NCBI GenBank assembly: GCA_964544655.1
Contig: CAZJCM010000001.1
Location: 62,001 to 126,000 of the forward strand
Reading direction: 5' to 3'
Origin: HyVt-443 sp964544655
Lineage (GTDB): Bacteria; Pseudomonadota; Gammaproteobacteria; Chromatiales; Chromatiaceae
DNA length: 64,000 bases
The notes beneath the pieces were generated by a model. That model was not told the DNA's origin, made no database searches, and was given only the letters and a program-made list of their open reading frames with translations. The translations under genes and the position numbers were made by a program. Shown here in pieces: positions 8,608 through 17,288 of the stretch (its first letter is position 1; the number at the start of each line of letters is the position of its first letter).

Positions 8608-9060
8608 TCACGCATCGTCCCAAAGCAGGTCACGAATTTGCTCAGTGGCAAAGCCGCGGTATTCGAGGAAACGGGCCCGACGGGCCCGCTCACGGATCTC
8701 CTTCGCCGGCTGCGGACCAAACTTCCGCCGCGCCACCTCCCGCAACGTCTGATCCCAGATCGGACTGCCCGTATCCAACAGCTCGGTGATGAGCTCACGG
8801 CCGATGCCTTTTCCGGCCAGTTCCTGGGCGATGCGCATGGGACCGAAGCCCTTGCGCCTGCGCATGGCAATATACTCCTCCACGAATCGCCGGTCGCTGA
8901 GGACCTGCGTCCGCTCCAGCCCATCAAGCACCGCATCCAATACCATTGTATCACCCGCTCGGGCCTTCAGCTTACGGCGCAGCTCGGTACGCGAATGTTC
9001 ACGCATGGCCAGCAGGCGCAGTGCCGCCTGCTCCAGCGCCTGAACATCCGTATCGTTCAT
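8608..9060 (-). CDS. recX: RecA regulatory protein RecX
   Basis: This 150-residue, arginine-rich helical protein modulates RecA filament assembly. Three-helix repeats are visible, for example LRLLAMREHSRTELRRKL, then LERTQVLSDRRFVEEYI, then ARRKFGPQPAKEIRERARRARFL. It lies downstream of recA on the same strand (88-nt spacer), the usual recA-recX operon. The start MNDTDVQAL is preceded by AGG at 7 nt; an in-frame codon 60 nt upstream is less likely. Confidence 0.92.
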   Translation of the reverse strand: MNDTDVQALEQAALRLLAMREHSRTELRRKLKARAGDTMVLDAVLDGLERTQVLSDRRFVEEYIAMRRRKGFGPMRIAQELAGKGIGRELITELLDTGSPIWDQTLREVARRKFGPQPAKEIRERARRARFLEYRGFATEQIRDLLWDDA

Positions 9061-9148
9061 CGGGCCGCCTGTACCACAGCAAAACTCTCTCCGCTGTTCG
9101 TTGGCAGCAACTGAACGCACACAAACGCAACCAACGGACAGCCCTGCT

Positions 9149-10183
9149 TCAGGCCTCTACCGGCTCGGCCTGCGCTGCCGATGATGATTCGGGCTTGGGG
9201 AAAACGATATCCCGGATCTTCGCTTCGATCTCCCCGGCGACATCCGGGTTCTCTTTCAGAAATTTGCGCACGTTCTCCTTGCCCTGGCCGATACGGTCGC
9301 TGCCGTAGCTGTACCAGGCACCGGACTTGTCGATGATGTTGTGCTTCACCCCCAGTTCGATCAGCTCACCTTCGTGGGAGATACCCTCACCGTAGAGGAT
9401 CTCGAAGTTGGCCAGCTTGAATGGCGGCGCCACCTTGTTCTTGACCACTTTCACCTTGGTCTCGTTGCCGACGATCTCATCACCCTTTTTGATCGCTCCA
9501 GTGCGACGGATATCCAGCCGGACCGAGGCGTAGAACTTGAGGGCGTTACCACCAGTGGTGGTCTCTGGATTGCCGAACATGACGCCGATCTTCATGCGGA
9601 TCTGGTTGATGAAGATGACCACGCAGTTGGAGCGCTTGATATTGGCCGTCAGCTTGCGCAGGGCCTGGGACATGAGGCGCGCCTGCAGGCCGACATGGGT
9701 GTCACCCATCTCCCCCTCGATCTCCGCCTTGGGGGTGAGCGCCGCCACCGAATCGACCACCACCACGTCTACCGCGCCGGAGCGCACCAGCATGTCGGTG
9801 ATCTCCAAGGCCTGTTCACCGGTATCCGGCTGGGAGACCAGCAGTTCATCGATGTTCACCCCCAGCTTCTGGGCATAGACCGGATCCAGGGCATGCTCCG
9901 CATCGACAAAGGCGGCGGTACCACCCTGTTTTTGCGATTCGGCCACGACATGCAGGGTAAGGGTGGTCTTGCCGGAGGATTCCGGGCCATAGATCTCGAC
10001 TACCCGTCCTTTCGGCACTCCACCTACCCCAAGGGCGATATCCAGCCCGAGAGAACCGGTGGAGATCACCTCAATATCACGCACCGCACTACCATCGCCC
10101 ATGCGCATGACAGAGCCTTTGCCAAACTGTTTCTCGATCTGACTGAGTGCGGCGCTAAGGGCCTTTTTACGATTCTCGTCCAT
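9149..10183 (-). CDS. recA: Recombinase RecA
   Basis: This 344-residue DNA-dependent ATPase catalyses strand exchange and LexA self-cleavage. The Walker A motif GPESSGKT is at residues 66-73, the VVVDSVAALTPKAEIEGEMGD block is intact, and loop L2 (GNPETTTGGNALKFYAS) is complete. The start MDENRKKAL is preceded by GGAGG. The gene has its own promoter overlapping the end of thpR and a possible LexA-type operator (see the regulatory feature at 10233-10279). Confidence 0.98.
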   Translation of the reverse strand: MDENRKKALSAALSQIEKQFGKGSVMRMGDGSAVRDIEVISTGSLGLDIALGVGGVPKGRVVEIYGPESSGKTTLTLHVVAESQKQGGTAAFVDAEHALDPVYAQKLGVNIDELLVSQPDTGEQALEITDMLVRSGAVDVVVVDSVAALTPKAEIEGEMGDTHVGLQARLMSQALRKLTANIKRSNCVVIFINQIRMKIGVMFGNPETTTGGNALKFYASVRLDIRRTGAIKKGDEIVGNETKVKVVKNKVAPPFKLANFEILYGEGISHEGELIELGVKHNIIDKSGAWYSYGSDRIGQGKENVRKFLKENPDVAGEIEAKIRDIVFPKPESSSAAQAEPVEA

Positions 10184-10232
10184 TGTTCCTCCGCTATACA
10201 TGATGGTGGCACGGCATCCTGCCGGACCCTTT

Positions 10233-10279
10233 GTTCTATCGATGTTCTCTATTATGGCACAGCCACAGACTCAAGTCAT
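10233..10279 (-). promoter_or_regulatory. recA promoter with a GAAC-N7-GAAC direct repeat
   Basis: On the minus strand, a -35-like ATGACT (10279-10274) is followed after 17 nt by CATAAT (10256-10251), placing the transcription start near 10244. The direct repeat GAAC-ATCGATA-GAAC (10247-10233) covers that start. GAAC-N7-GAAC is the LexA box of alphaproteobacteria, whereas gammaproteobacteria normally use CTGT-N8-ACAG, and no such palindrome is seen here. The operator role is inference. Confidence 0.45.
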
Positions 10280-10794
10280 GAGTCCAGACGCCATTTTTTC
10301 AGGACCCGATATCGAGGCACGTGCGACCCGCCGCCAGATGTCGCCAAAACGAAATCATTGACCTGCCAAGACACCGGCCGGGGCAGCACCTCGGCTGGTC
10401 GCAGAGGCGATTTCCGGGCCAGGGTGACATGGGGGCTGTAGGCACGCCGTTCCGGTTCGAAACCACACCCGGCCAGACCGGTCTGGAGATCGTCCACCAG
10501 TCGTGCAAGTGCCGCCGGGGTGTGGGACGGACCGCACCAGAGGATACGCGGGCGTCGCCAGTAGCCGATGGAGTCCAGCGTCAGCTTGAAGGGCTCCCCG
10601 CTGATCTCCCGAGCCACCTCGTCGATACAATCCATACGCGCCGGCTCTACCGGGCCGAGGAACACCAGAGTGACATGCAGGTCGGCTGGATGATGTGTAC
10701 GGGCGCCCGGCGGCACCCGGTCCCGGCCAATGGCGGCCAGGGCATCGCGGACAGAGGCGTCCGGCCAGAGGGCGAAAAACAGGCTGCCAGTCAT
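10276..10794 (-). CDS. thpR: RNA 2',3'-cyclic phosphodiesterase (2H family)
   Basis: This 172-residue member of the 2H phosphoesterase superfamily (formerly LigT) hydrolyses 2',3'-cyclic phosphate RNA ends. Both HxTx catalytic motifs are present: H40-V-T-L in LHVTLVFLG and H122-V-T-L in PHVTLARK. Its start overlaps the pncC stop by 4 nt, so pncC and thpR are translationally coupled. Its stop codon overlaps the recA promoter region. The length is typical. Confidence 0.92.
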   Translation of the reverse strand: MTGSLFFALWPDASVRDALAAIGRDRVPPGARTHHPADLHVTLVFLGPVEPARMDCIDEVAREISGEPFKLTLDSIGYWRRPRILWCGPSHTPAALARLVDDLQTGLAGCGFEPERRAYSPHVTLARKSPLRPAEVLPRPVSWQVNDFVLATSGGGSHVPRYRVLKKWRLDS

Positions 10795-11279
10795 CGATCG
10801 AGCAGGTCCAGCACACCTTGCAACGCTATCGCCACCGCCTGGTGCCGCACCCGTTCGCGATCACCGGACAGCCGCTCCAGCCGTGTCTTGGTAAGACCAT
10901 CACGGCGACTCCAGCCAAACCAGACACTGCCCACCGGCTTCTCCGGCGTGCCCCCGCCAGGACCGGCTATACCACTGACGCTGAGGGAGAAGTCTGCCTG
11001 GCTGTGGGCCAGGGCGCCGATGGCCATCGCCCGTACCGTCTGTTCACTGACCGCACCCCAGCGGGCCAGCAGGTCGGCATCCACCCCCAGCATCTCCCGC
11101 TTGGCCGCATTACTATATGTGACGAAGCCGCGATCGAACCAGCCGCTGCTGCCAGGAATACCGGTCAGCACCTTGGCAATCCATCCGCCGGTACAGGACT
11201 CCGCTGTGGCCAGCACAGAGCCGGAATGTCGCAACGCATCACCCAAACGCCGGGCCAGCAGATCAAGATCATCGCTCAT
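10791..11279 (-). CDS. pncC: Nicotinamide-nucleotide amidohydrolase PncC (CinA C-terminal family)
   Basis: This 162-residue stand-alone CinA C-terminal domain enzyme deamidates NMN to nicotinate mononucleotide in pyridine nucleotide salvage. The ATAESCTGG motif carries the presumed catalytic serine S28. GIAGPGGGTPEKPVG and the VWFGW strand are typical. It is the classical gene just upstream of recA in gammaproteobacteria. The start MSDDLDLLARRL is chosen over an ATG 36 nt upstream, which would add an unrelated leader. Confidence 0.92.
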   Translation of the reverse strand: MSDDLDLLARRLGDALRHSGSVLATAESCTGGWIAKVLTGIPGSSGWFDRGFVTYSNAAKREMLGVDADLLARWGAVSEQTVRAMAIGALAHSQADFSLSVSGIAGPGGGTPEKPVGSVWFGWSRRDGLTKTRLERLSGDRERVRHQAVAIALQGVLDLLDR

Positions 11280-11378
11280 GCAGCAGAGTATCCGCAATTC
11301 CCCTGCCGGGGGCAATGGGTGCTGTTTTAGGCTACACTCTGCGGTCCGGAAAATCAGTCCCGAACATCAGGAGATGAG

Positions 11379-11651
11379 ATGCAGATCCATTGTGAACACC
11401 GCGCCTCGCCGGCGAAACTGGAGATACTTGGAGTCTACGACTGGCCGACCTGGGAAAAGGAGGTTTCGGAGTTTCCCTGGCAGTACGACGTTCAGGAGAC
11501 CTGCTACATTGTCCGCGGAAAGTTCATCGTAACCCCGGAAGGAGGCGAACCCCAGGAGTTCGGCCGCGGCGATCTGATTACCTTCCCTGCCGGGATGAAA
11601 TGCACCTGGAAGATCATCAAGCCAGTGGAAAAGCATTACGCATTTGGCTGA
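11379..11651 (+). CDS. Small cupin-fold protein
   Basis: This 90-residue single-domain cupin resembles the DUF861/ureidoglycine-aminohydrolase-like group (QETCYIVRGKFIVTPEGGEPQ, then GRGDLITFPAGMKCTW). The two cupin motifs are recognisable, but the classic metal-binding HxH is replaced by QETCY, so metal binding is uncertain. The start has AGGAG at 5 nt. It is divergent from pncC and 46 nt ahead of mutS. Substrate unknown; a metabolite-binding or small isomerase role is possible. Confidence 0.82.
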   Translation: MQIHCEHRASPAKLEILGVYDWPTWEKEVSEFPWQYDVQETCYIVRGKFIVTPEGGEPQEFGRGDLITFPAGMKCTWKIIKPVEKHYAFG

Positions 11652-11697
11652 CGGCCAGCAACTGTCCCTTTTTTCCGCCAATTCCTGATCTATCTGT

Positions 11698-14277
11698 ATG
11701 CCCACTGCCAAGACCACCCCCCAACACACCCCCATGATGCAGCAGTACCTGCGCATCAAGGCAGAGCACCCCGGGATGCTACTGTTCTATCGCATGGGGG
11801 ACTTCTACGAACTGTTCTACGACGATGCAGAGCGGGCCGCCCGCCTGCTCGACATCACCCTGACCAAGCGCGGCAAGTCGGCCGGCCAGCCAATTCCTAT
11901 GGCCGGCGTGCCATACCACGCGGCCGAGGGCTATCTGGCAAAGCTGGTGAGACAAGGCGAGTCGGTGGCGATCTGCGAACAGATCGGCGACCCGGCGACC
12001 AGCAAAGGCCCGGTGGAGCGCAAGGTGGTACGCATCGTCACGCCGGGCACGGTCACCGACGAGGCCCTGCTGGAAGAGCGCAGGGACAATCTGCTGGCTG
12101 CCCTGCTGGCTCAGGATCAGCAGTTCGGTCTGGCCACCCTGGATATCACCAGCGGCCGCTTCGTACTGCAGCAACTGGATAGCGAAGAGGCGCTGGCAGG
12201 TGAACTGGAACGGCTGCGTCCGGCGGAGCTGTTGTTACCGGAGGATTGGTCGCTGCCGGCTGCCATGCCGGAGCAGCGTGGCCTGTCTCATCGCCCCGTC
12301 TGGCATTTCGACCGGGAAACCGCAGAGCAACTGCTGACCCGCCAATTCGGCACCCGGGATCTGGGCGGCTTCGGCTGCGACGATCAGCCGTTGGCTGTGG
12401 CGGCGGCGGGCTGCCTGCTGCAGTATGTACAGGAGACCCAGCGCAGCGCACTGCCCCATCTGCGCGGTCTCACGGTGGAGCGGCGCGAGGATGCCATCAT
12501 CATCGACGCCGCCACCCGGCGCAATCTGGAGCTGGATCAGAGTCTCAGTGGCCAGCAGCAGCACACCCTGGCCGGCATCCTGGACCGTACCGTCACCCCC
12601 ATGGGCAGCCGTATGTTACGGCGCTGGCTCAACCGACCGCTGCGCGACCGGGTGCAGATCGGCCAACGGCATGAAGCCATCGGACAACTGCTGGAACAGG
12701 GTTACGGGACACTGCAGGAGACGTTGCAGGGGGTGGGTGACATCGAGCGCATACTGGCCCGCGTGGCCCTCAAATCGGCCCGGCCGCGAGATCTCGCCAC
12801 CCTGCGCGATTCACTGGCAAGGCTGCCTGAACTACAGCAACAACTGGCGCAGTATGACGCTGCCCTTCCAACCAGACTGGCGACAGAGGCAGGTACCCAT
12901 CCAGAGGTGGTGACCCTGCTGCAGCAGGCAATCATCGACAATCCGCCGATGCTGATCCGGGATGGCGGCGTACTGGCCGAAGGTTACGATGCCGAGTTGG
13001 ACGAGCTGCGCGCCATCTCCCGCAACGCGGACCAGTTTCTGCTGGACCTGGAGCAGCGGGAGCGGGAACGCACTGGAATCACCGGCCTCAAGGTGAGTTA
13101 CAACCGGGTCCACGGCTACTATATAGAAATTTCCCGCAGCCTCTCCGACCAGGTCCCGGAAGAGTATGTACGGCGCCAGACGCTGAAGGGTGCGGAGCGC
13201 TTCATAACCCCCGAGCTGAAACGGTTCGAGGACCAGGTGCTGTCCGCACGGGAACGCTCACTGGCCCGGGAGAAGATGCTCTACGACCAGCTGCTGGATC
13301 GGCTGCAGCAGCAGATACCGGCCTTGCAGCAGACGGCGGAGGCACTGGCCGCTCTGGACGTGTTGAGCAATCTGGCGGAGCGGGCGGAGCGACTGGCACT
13401 GCATCCGCCGGAACTGACCTCGACGCCGGGTTTGCATATCGAGGAGGGACGCCACCCGGTGGTGGAGCAGGTGAGCGAGCAGCCGTTCGTGGCCAACAGC
13501 GTGACCTTCGATGAACAGCGCCGGATCCTGATCATCACCGGCCCCAACATGGGCGGTAAATCCACCTTCATGCGGCAGACCGCGCTGATCGTGCTGCTCG
13601 CCTGTGCCGGCAGTTTCATCCCCGCCCGCAGTGCACGAATCGGCCCCATCGACCGCATCTTTTCCCGTATCGGCGCCTCCGACGATCTGGCCGGCGGCCG
13701 CTCCACCTTCATGGTGGAGATGGAGGAGACAGCCAACATTCTGCACAACGCCAGCGATCAGAGCCTGGTACTGATGGACGAGATCGGCCGCGGCACCAGC
13801 ACCTTCGACGGGCTCTCCCTGGCCTGGGCCTGCGCCGTGGAACTGGCCACCCGGATCCGCGCCTTCACCCTGTTCGCCACCCACTATTTCGAGCTCACCA
13901 CACTGCCCGATGAATACCCGGGCATCGTCAACGTCCACCTGGATGCGGTGGAACACGGCGACAGCATCGTATTCCTGCATGCTGTGAGAGAAGGTCCTGC
14001 CAACCAGAGCTATGGCCTGCAAGTGGCGGCCCTGGCCGGTGTACCAAGAGCGATCATCGAGCGTGCCCGCGTCCGCCTGCGTGAACTGGAGCAGTCAGCA
14101 CGACAGCACAGCGATCAGGAGTCGAATCAGCTCTCCCTGTTCTCGTCACGGCCAGCGGAAACCGCCCAACCCGCATCCCCTGCCATCGAGGAGTTGGAGG
14201 CGCTGCAGCCAGACGAGCTGACGCCACGCCAGGCCCTGGACGCACTATACCGGTTGAAAGAGTTACTGGCGCAATGA
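11698..14277 (+). CDS. mutS: DNA mismatch repair protein MutS
   Basis: This 859-residue ATPase recognises base mismatches and recruits MutL. The N-terminal mismatch-binding motif appears as FYRMGDFYELFYDDA (the Phe-x-Glu wedge is FYE). The Walker A motif GPNMGGKS is at residues 615-622, followed by the Walker B region LVLMDEIGRGTSTFDG and the signature FATHYFELT. The C-terminal tail with the dimerisation segment is complete. The length equals E. coli MutS within a few residues. Confidence 0.97.
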   Translation: MPTAKTTPQHTPMMQQYLRIKAEHPGMLLFYRMGDFYELFYDDAERAARLLDITLTKRGKSAGQPIPMAGVPYHAAEGYLAKLVRQGESVAICEQIGDPATSKGPVERKVVRIVTPGTVTDEALLEERRDNLLAALLAQDQQFGLATLDITSGRFVLQQLDSEEALAGELERLRPAELLLPEDWSLPAAMPEQRGLSHRPVWHFDRETAEQLLTRQFGTRDLGGFGCDDQPLAVAAAGCLLQYVQETQRSALPHLRGLTVERREDAIIIDAATRRNLELDQSLSGQQQHTLAGILDRTVTPMGSRMLRRWLNRPLRDRVQIGQRHEAIGQLLEQGYGTLQETLQGVGDIERILARVALKSARPRDLATLRDSLARLPELQQQLAQYDAALPTRLATEAGTHPEVVTLLQQAIIDNPPMLIRDGGVLAEGYDAELDELRAISRNADQFLLDLEQRERERTGITGLKVSYNRVHGYYIEISRSLSDQVPEEYVRRQTLKGAERFITPELKRFEDQVLSARERSLAREKMLYDQLLDRLQQQIPALQQTAEALAALDVLSNLAERAERLALHPPELTSTPGLHIEEGRHPVVEQVSEQPFVANSVTFDEQRRILIITGPNMGGKSTFMRQTALIVLLACAGSFIPARSARIGPIDRIFSRIGASDDLAGGRSTFMVEMEETANILHNASDQSLVLMDEIGRGTSTFDGLSLAWACAVELATRIRAFTLFATHYFELTTLPDEYPGIVNVHLDAVEHGDSIVFLHAVREGPANQSYGLQVAALAGVPRAIIERARVRLRELEQSARQHSDQESNQLSLFSSRPAETAQPASPAIEELEALQPDELTPRQALDALYRLKELLAQ

Positions 14278-14290
14278 AGGATAATTGCGG

Positions 14291-14944
14291 TCAGGTATCG
14301 AAGTGGATCTCCAGCAGGTTTTCACCGACTTCCACCAGATCCCCTTCATGCAGCAGCACGCCACCACTGCGGCTGATCTCCTGATCGTTGATCCGGGGAT
14401 GCGGATCACCGCCAATATGCAGCAGGAAGTAACCCTGGGGACGCCGGGCGATGGCGGCCACCACGCCACCGGGCCGGCCTATGGGATAGAGGGCCCGCTC
14501 CATACGCTCCCGACGCCCTTTCTTCTCACCGCGAAAAAAATGCAGCACGGCACACTTCGAGCGCCTCTGGCGAACACCTCCCGTGGCCGCCACCGGTCTC
14601 GCCCGGCTGACTGAAGGTGGCAGCACCACCGTCTTGTCCAGATCATCAACCACCTCATCTTGAGCCAGATAACGGAGTGTGTAACTGCCTATTCGCAACA
14701 GATCACCATGCTTCAGAATATGCTTGCCAACGGCATGTTCATTCAAAAAAGTGCCATTGGTACTACCCAGATCCTCGATGAAGAAATCTCTGAATATCCG
14801 CACCAGGCGGGCGTGCCGGCGACTGACCGAGGGGTCACTCAAGGTGATCTCCAGTTTCGGATCCCGGCCAATGGCCAGTTGCGCTGCATCCAGCGGTATC
14901 ACCTCTTCTTCGACTCCATCCTTACTGATGATCACTCTTTCCAT
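14291..14944 (-). CDS. FHA-domain protein with two FHA-like modules
   Basis: A 217-residue cytoplasmic protein. The N-terminal FHA domain is canonical: G26-R27-D, then SVSRRHARL (S41, R42, H44), then GSTNGT at 60-65. All phosphothreonine-contacting residues are therefore present. Residues about 145-217 look like a second, degenerate FHA fold (YFLLHIGGDPHPRINDQEIS, then GVLLHEGDLVEVG) lacking the GR and STNGT motifs. It lies 17 nt downstream of a PP2C phosphatase gene on the same strand, implying a phospho-Ser/Thr signalling pair. No cognate kinase is in the window. The MERVIISKDG start is preferred over one 21 nt upstream. Confidence 0.85.
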   Translation of the reverse strand: MERVIISKDGVEEEVIPLDAAQLAIGRDPKLEITLSDPSVSRRHARLVRIFRDFFIEDLGSTNGTFLNEHAVGKHILKHGDLLRIGSYTLRYLAQDEVVDDLDKTVVLPPSVSRARPVAATGGVRQRRSKCAVLHFFRGEKKGRRERMERALYPIGRPGGVVAAIARRPQGYFLLHIGGDPHPRINDQEISRSGGVLLHEGDLVEVGENLLEIHFDT

Positions 14945-14961
14945 TCCATACCCCGTAGCAT

Positions 14962-15708
14962 TCAAGGAATCTCCGGCCTCACCAGCAGCAGAGAGACGTT
15001 ATCTTCGCCGCCGGCCTCCAGAGCGAGCTGCATGAGCCGGTCAGCGGCACCGGACAGCTGATGACCATGCAGCCGCAACGTCTCCTCCATCAACCGCTCC
15101 GACAGCATGTTGCTCAGGCCATCGGAACAGAGCAGGTACAGGTCCCCGGCCAGGACTTCGCTACTCCCCTCATCCACCTCCAACTCACCATCGGCCCCAA
15201 TCCCCCGGGTCAGAACATTGGTTCTGACACCTGCGGCCACGGCCGCCTCCGGGCTATCGAACATACCCTGGTCGAGCAGGGCCTGGAGCATGGAATGGTC
15301 CCGCGTCATAGGCAGCAGTCTGCCGTCACGAAACCGGTACAGACGGGAATCCCCCACATGCGCATGGCTGACCCGCCGGTCGTGAAACAGGGCCACCACC
15401 AGGGTGGATGCCATGCCCTCCAGATCGGCAGCCTCCTGCGCTGCCGCCAGCAGGGTCTGGTTGGCCTCATTGAAGGCAGCGATGAGCGCAGCAGGGGCAT
15501 CATCCATGACCGCCAACGCCATCAGCAGGCTCGATGCCACCGTCTCGGCCGCCAACTGGCTGGCCACCTCACCGGCATTGTGTCCACCCATGCCGTCGGC
15601 AAGAATCACCAGCCCCTGTTCCGGAAACGCCACCAGCGCATCCTGATTGAGCTGGCGAACCCGCCCTCTGTCACTCAGGGAGACCACTTCCACTATCATC
15701 GGCTTCAT
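14962..15708 (-). CDS. PP2C-type serine/threonine protein phosphatase
   Basis: A 248-residue soluble Mg/Mn-dependent phosphatase of the Stp1/PrpC type. Metal-binding motifs are intact: the N-terminal RQLNQDAL segment, ADGMGGHNAGE, LCSDGLSNML and GGEDNVSLLLV. It reverses Ser/Thr phosphorylation. It is followed after 17 nt by the FHA-domain gene, so the two products probably act in one pathway. The start MKPMIVEV is chosen because the upstream 19 codons have no family resemblance. Confidence 0.92.
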   Translation of the reverse strand: MKPMIVEVVSLSDRGRVRQLNQDALVAFPEQGLVILADGMGGHNAGEVASQLAAETVASSLLMALAVMDDAPAALIAAFNEANQTLLAAAQEAADLEGMASTLVVALFHDRRVSHAHVGDSRLYRFRDGRLLPMTRDHSMLQALLDQGMFDSPEAAVAAGVRTNVLTRGIGADGELEVDEGSSEVLAGDLYLLCSDGLSNMLSERLMEETLRLHGHQLSGAADRLMQLALEAGGEDNVSLLLVRPEIP

Positions 15709-15926
15709 CGGATCGAATTGCAGCGCATGATATCCATATAGAAACCAATCGGCAGCCAAAAACATCCCTTGAACCGAACCCGGTCATCAGCCTGTAAAAT
15801 GCCAACTCGCGCACATTTTCCATGCCGCATAATGGAACACCCGAAAGGCATGCCAATCGATACGGTTGCATCCCCCTGGCGCATCCGTAAACTGCGTCCT
15901 CCCACTGGCGCAACCCCTATGCCCTC

Positions 15927-17210
15927 ATGCAGATATACCTGAAGACCCTTGGCTGCCGGCTCAACGAGGCAGAACTTGAAAGCTGGGCCCGCGACTTCCA
16001 GGCCCGCGGCCATCGCATTACCCGGGAGTTGGAGCAGGCCGATCTGGTGGTGATCAACAGCTGTGCCGTTACCGCCGAGGCAGTGCGAAAATCGCGCAAA
16101 ATGATGCATCGCGCCTATCGCCGCAACCCCAATGCCAAACTGGTGGTGAGCGGTTGTTATGCCTCCCTGGACCCGCGACAGAGCGCCCAGGCGGAGGGCG
16201 TCGACCTGGTGGTGGAGAACCGGGACAAGGACCGGCTGGTAGAGATCGTCTGTGAGCAGCTGGATCTGCATCTGAGGCCACAGCAGGCAACCCTGCCTGA
16301 CCAGGACTTCCTGCCGGCGGCTGGACGGCAGCGCGCCTTCATCAAGGTGCAGGACGGCTGCCGCTATCAATGCACCTTCTGCGTCGTGACCCGGGCCCGC
16401 GGGGAGGAGCGCAGCCGGCCGATAGGGGATGTGGTGGACGAGATCAACCGGCTGCAGGCGCAAGGTATTCAGGAGGTGGTGCTCACCGGCGTACATATCG
16501 GTGGTTACGGCAGCGACCGCAACAGCGACCTCCAGGAACTGGTGGCCGCCATCCTGGCCGACAGCGACATTCCCCGTTTGCGGCTCGGGGCCCTTGAGCC
16601 GTGGGATCTGCCGGCAGGCTTCTGGCGACTGTTCGAAAACCCCCGCTTCATGCCTCACCTGCACCTGCCACTGCAGAGCGGTGCCGATACGGTGCTGCGG
16701 CGCATGGCCCGGCGCTGCAAGGCAAACGAGTTCGAGCTTCTGGTACAACAGGCCCGCGCACAAGTATCCGACTTCAATCTCACCACCGATATCATCGTCG
16801 GCTTTCCTGGTGAATCCGACAGTGAGTGGGCAATGACCATGGATCTGGTGGAGCGCATCGGCTTCGGCCACCTGCATATCTTCGCCTATTCTCAGCGACC
16901 CGGCACCCGGGCTGCCACCCTGCCCAACCCAGTCTCGCGGGATGTCATCCGCGCCCGCAGCGAGGCGCTGCATCAACTGGGCCGCAAAATGAAACGGGAT
17001 ATCCTGGCCGGTTTCATCGGCCGCCGTTTCCCGGTATTGATCGAGGGACGGCGCGAGGACGGCAGCTGGAGCGGCTACACGCCCAATTTCCTGCGGGTCT
17101 CACTTGTGGATGACGATGAAGGCAGCAAGCTGGAAAACAGGATCGTGGACGTGACCCTGGATAGGGTGACGGATGATGGCGAGGCCCTGCTGGGCGTCCG
17201 GCGGACTTAG
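15927..17210 (+). CDS. mtaB: tRNA t6A37 methylthiotransferase MtaB (radical SAM)
   Basis: This 427-residue enzyme converts t6A to ms2t6A at position 37 of ANN-decoding tRNAs. The N-terminal UPF0004 domain opens with IYLKTLGCRLNEAE and carries cysteines in NSCAV and SGCYA. The radical SAM cluster motif is C145-x3-C149-x2-C152. A C-terminal TRAM-like segment ends the protein. MiaB is excluded because the N-terminal sequence is of the MtaB (YqeV) type. Its substrate t6A depends on the TsaB encoded at 41368-42078. Confidence 0.9.
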   Translation: MQIYLKTLGCRLNEAELESWARDFQARGHRITRELEQADLVVINSCAVTAEAVRKSRKMMHRAYRRNPNAKLVVSGCYASLDPRQSAQAEGVDLVVENRDKDRLVEIVCEQLDLHLRPQQATLPDQDFLPAAGRQRAFIKVQDGCRYQCTFCVVTRARGEERSRPIGDVVDEINRLQAQGIQEVVLTGVHIGGYGSDRNSDLQELVAAILADSDIPRLRLGALEPWDLPAGFWRLFENPRFMPHLHLPLQSGADTVLRRMARRCKANEFELLVQQARAQVSDFNLTTDIIVGFPGESDSEWAMTMDLVERIGFGHLHIFAYSQRPGTRAATLPNPVSRDVIRARSEALHQLGRKMKRDILAGFIGRRFPVLIEGRREDGSWSGYTPNFLRVSLVDDDEGSKLENRIVDVTLDRVTDDGEALLGVRRT

Positions 17211-17288
17211 GGCACACCTGCATTGCTCAACCACCTACCCCCCAAAGGCATCCTGCCGACGCATCCATGCAGTCGTGCACTGGCGGGG

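Noticed and set aside
10184..10275. Canonical gammaproteobacterial LexA box before recA
   Set aside because: No CTGT-N8-ACAG match was found; only the GAAC-N7-GAAC repeat is present.
9341..10441. Long plus-strand open frame (366 codons) opposite recA
   Set aside because: It runs antisense through the highly conserved recA coding sequence and has no family resemblance; it is a by-product of recA codon bias.
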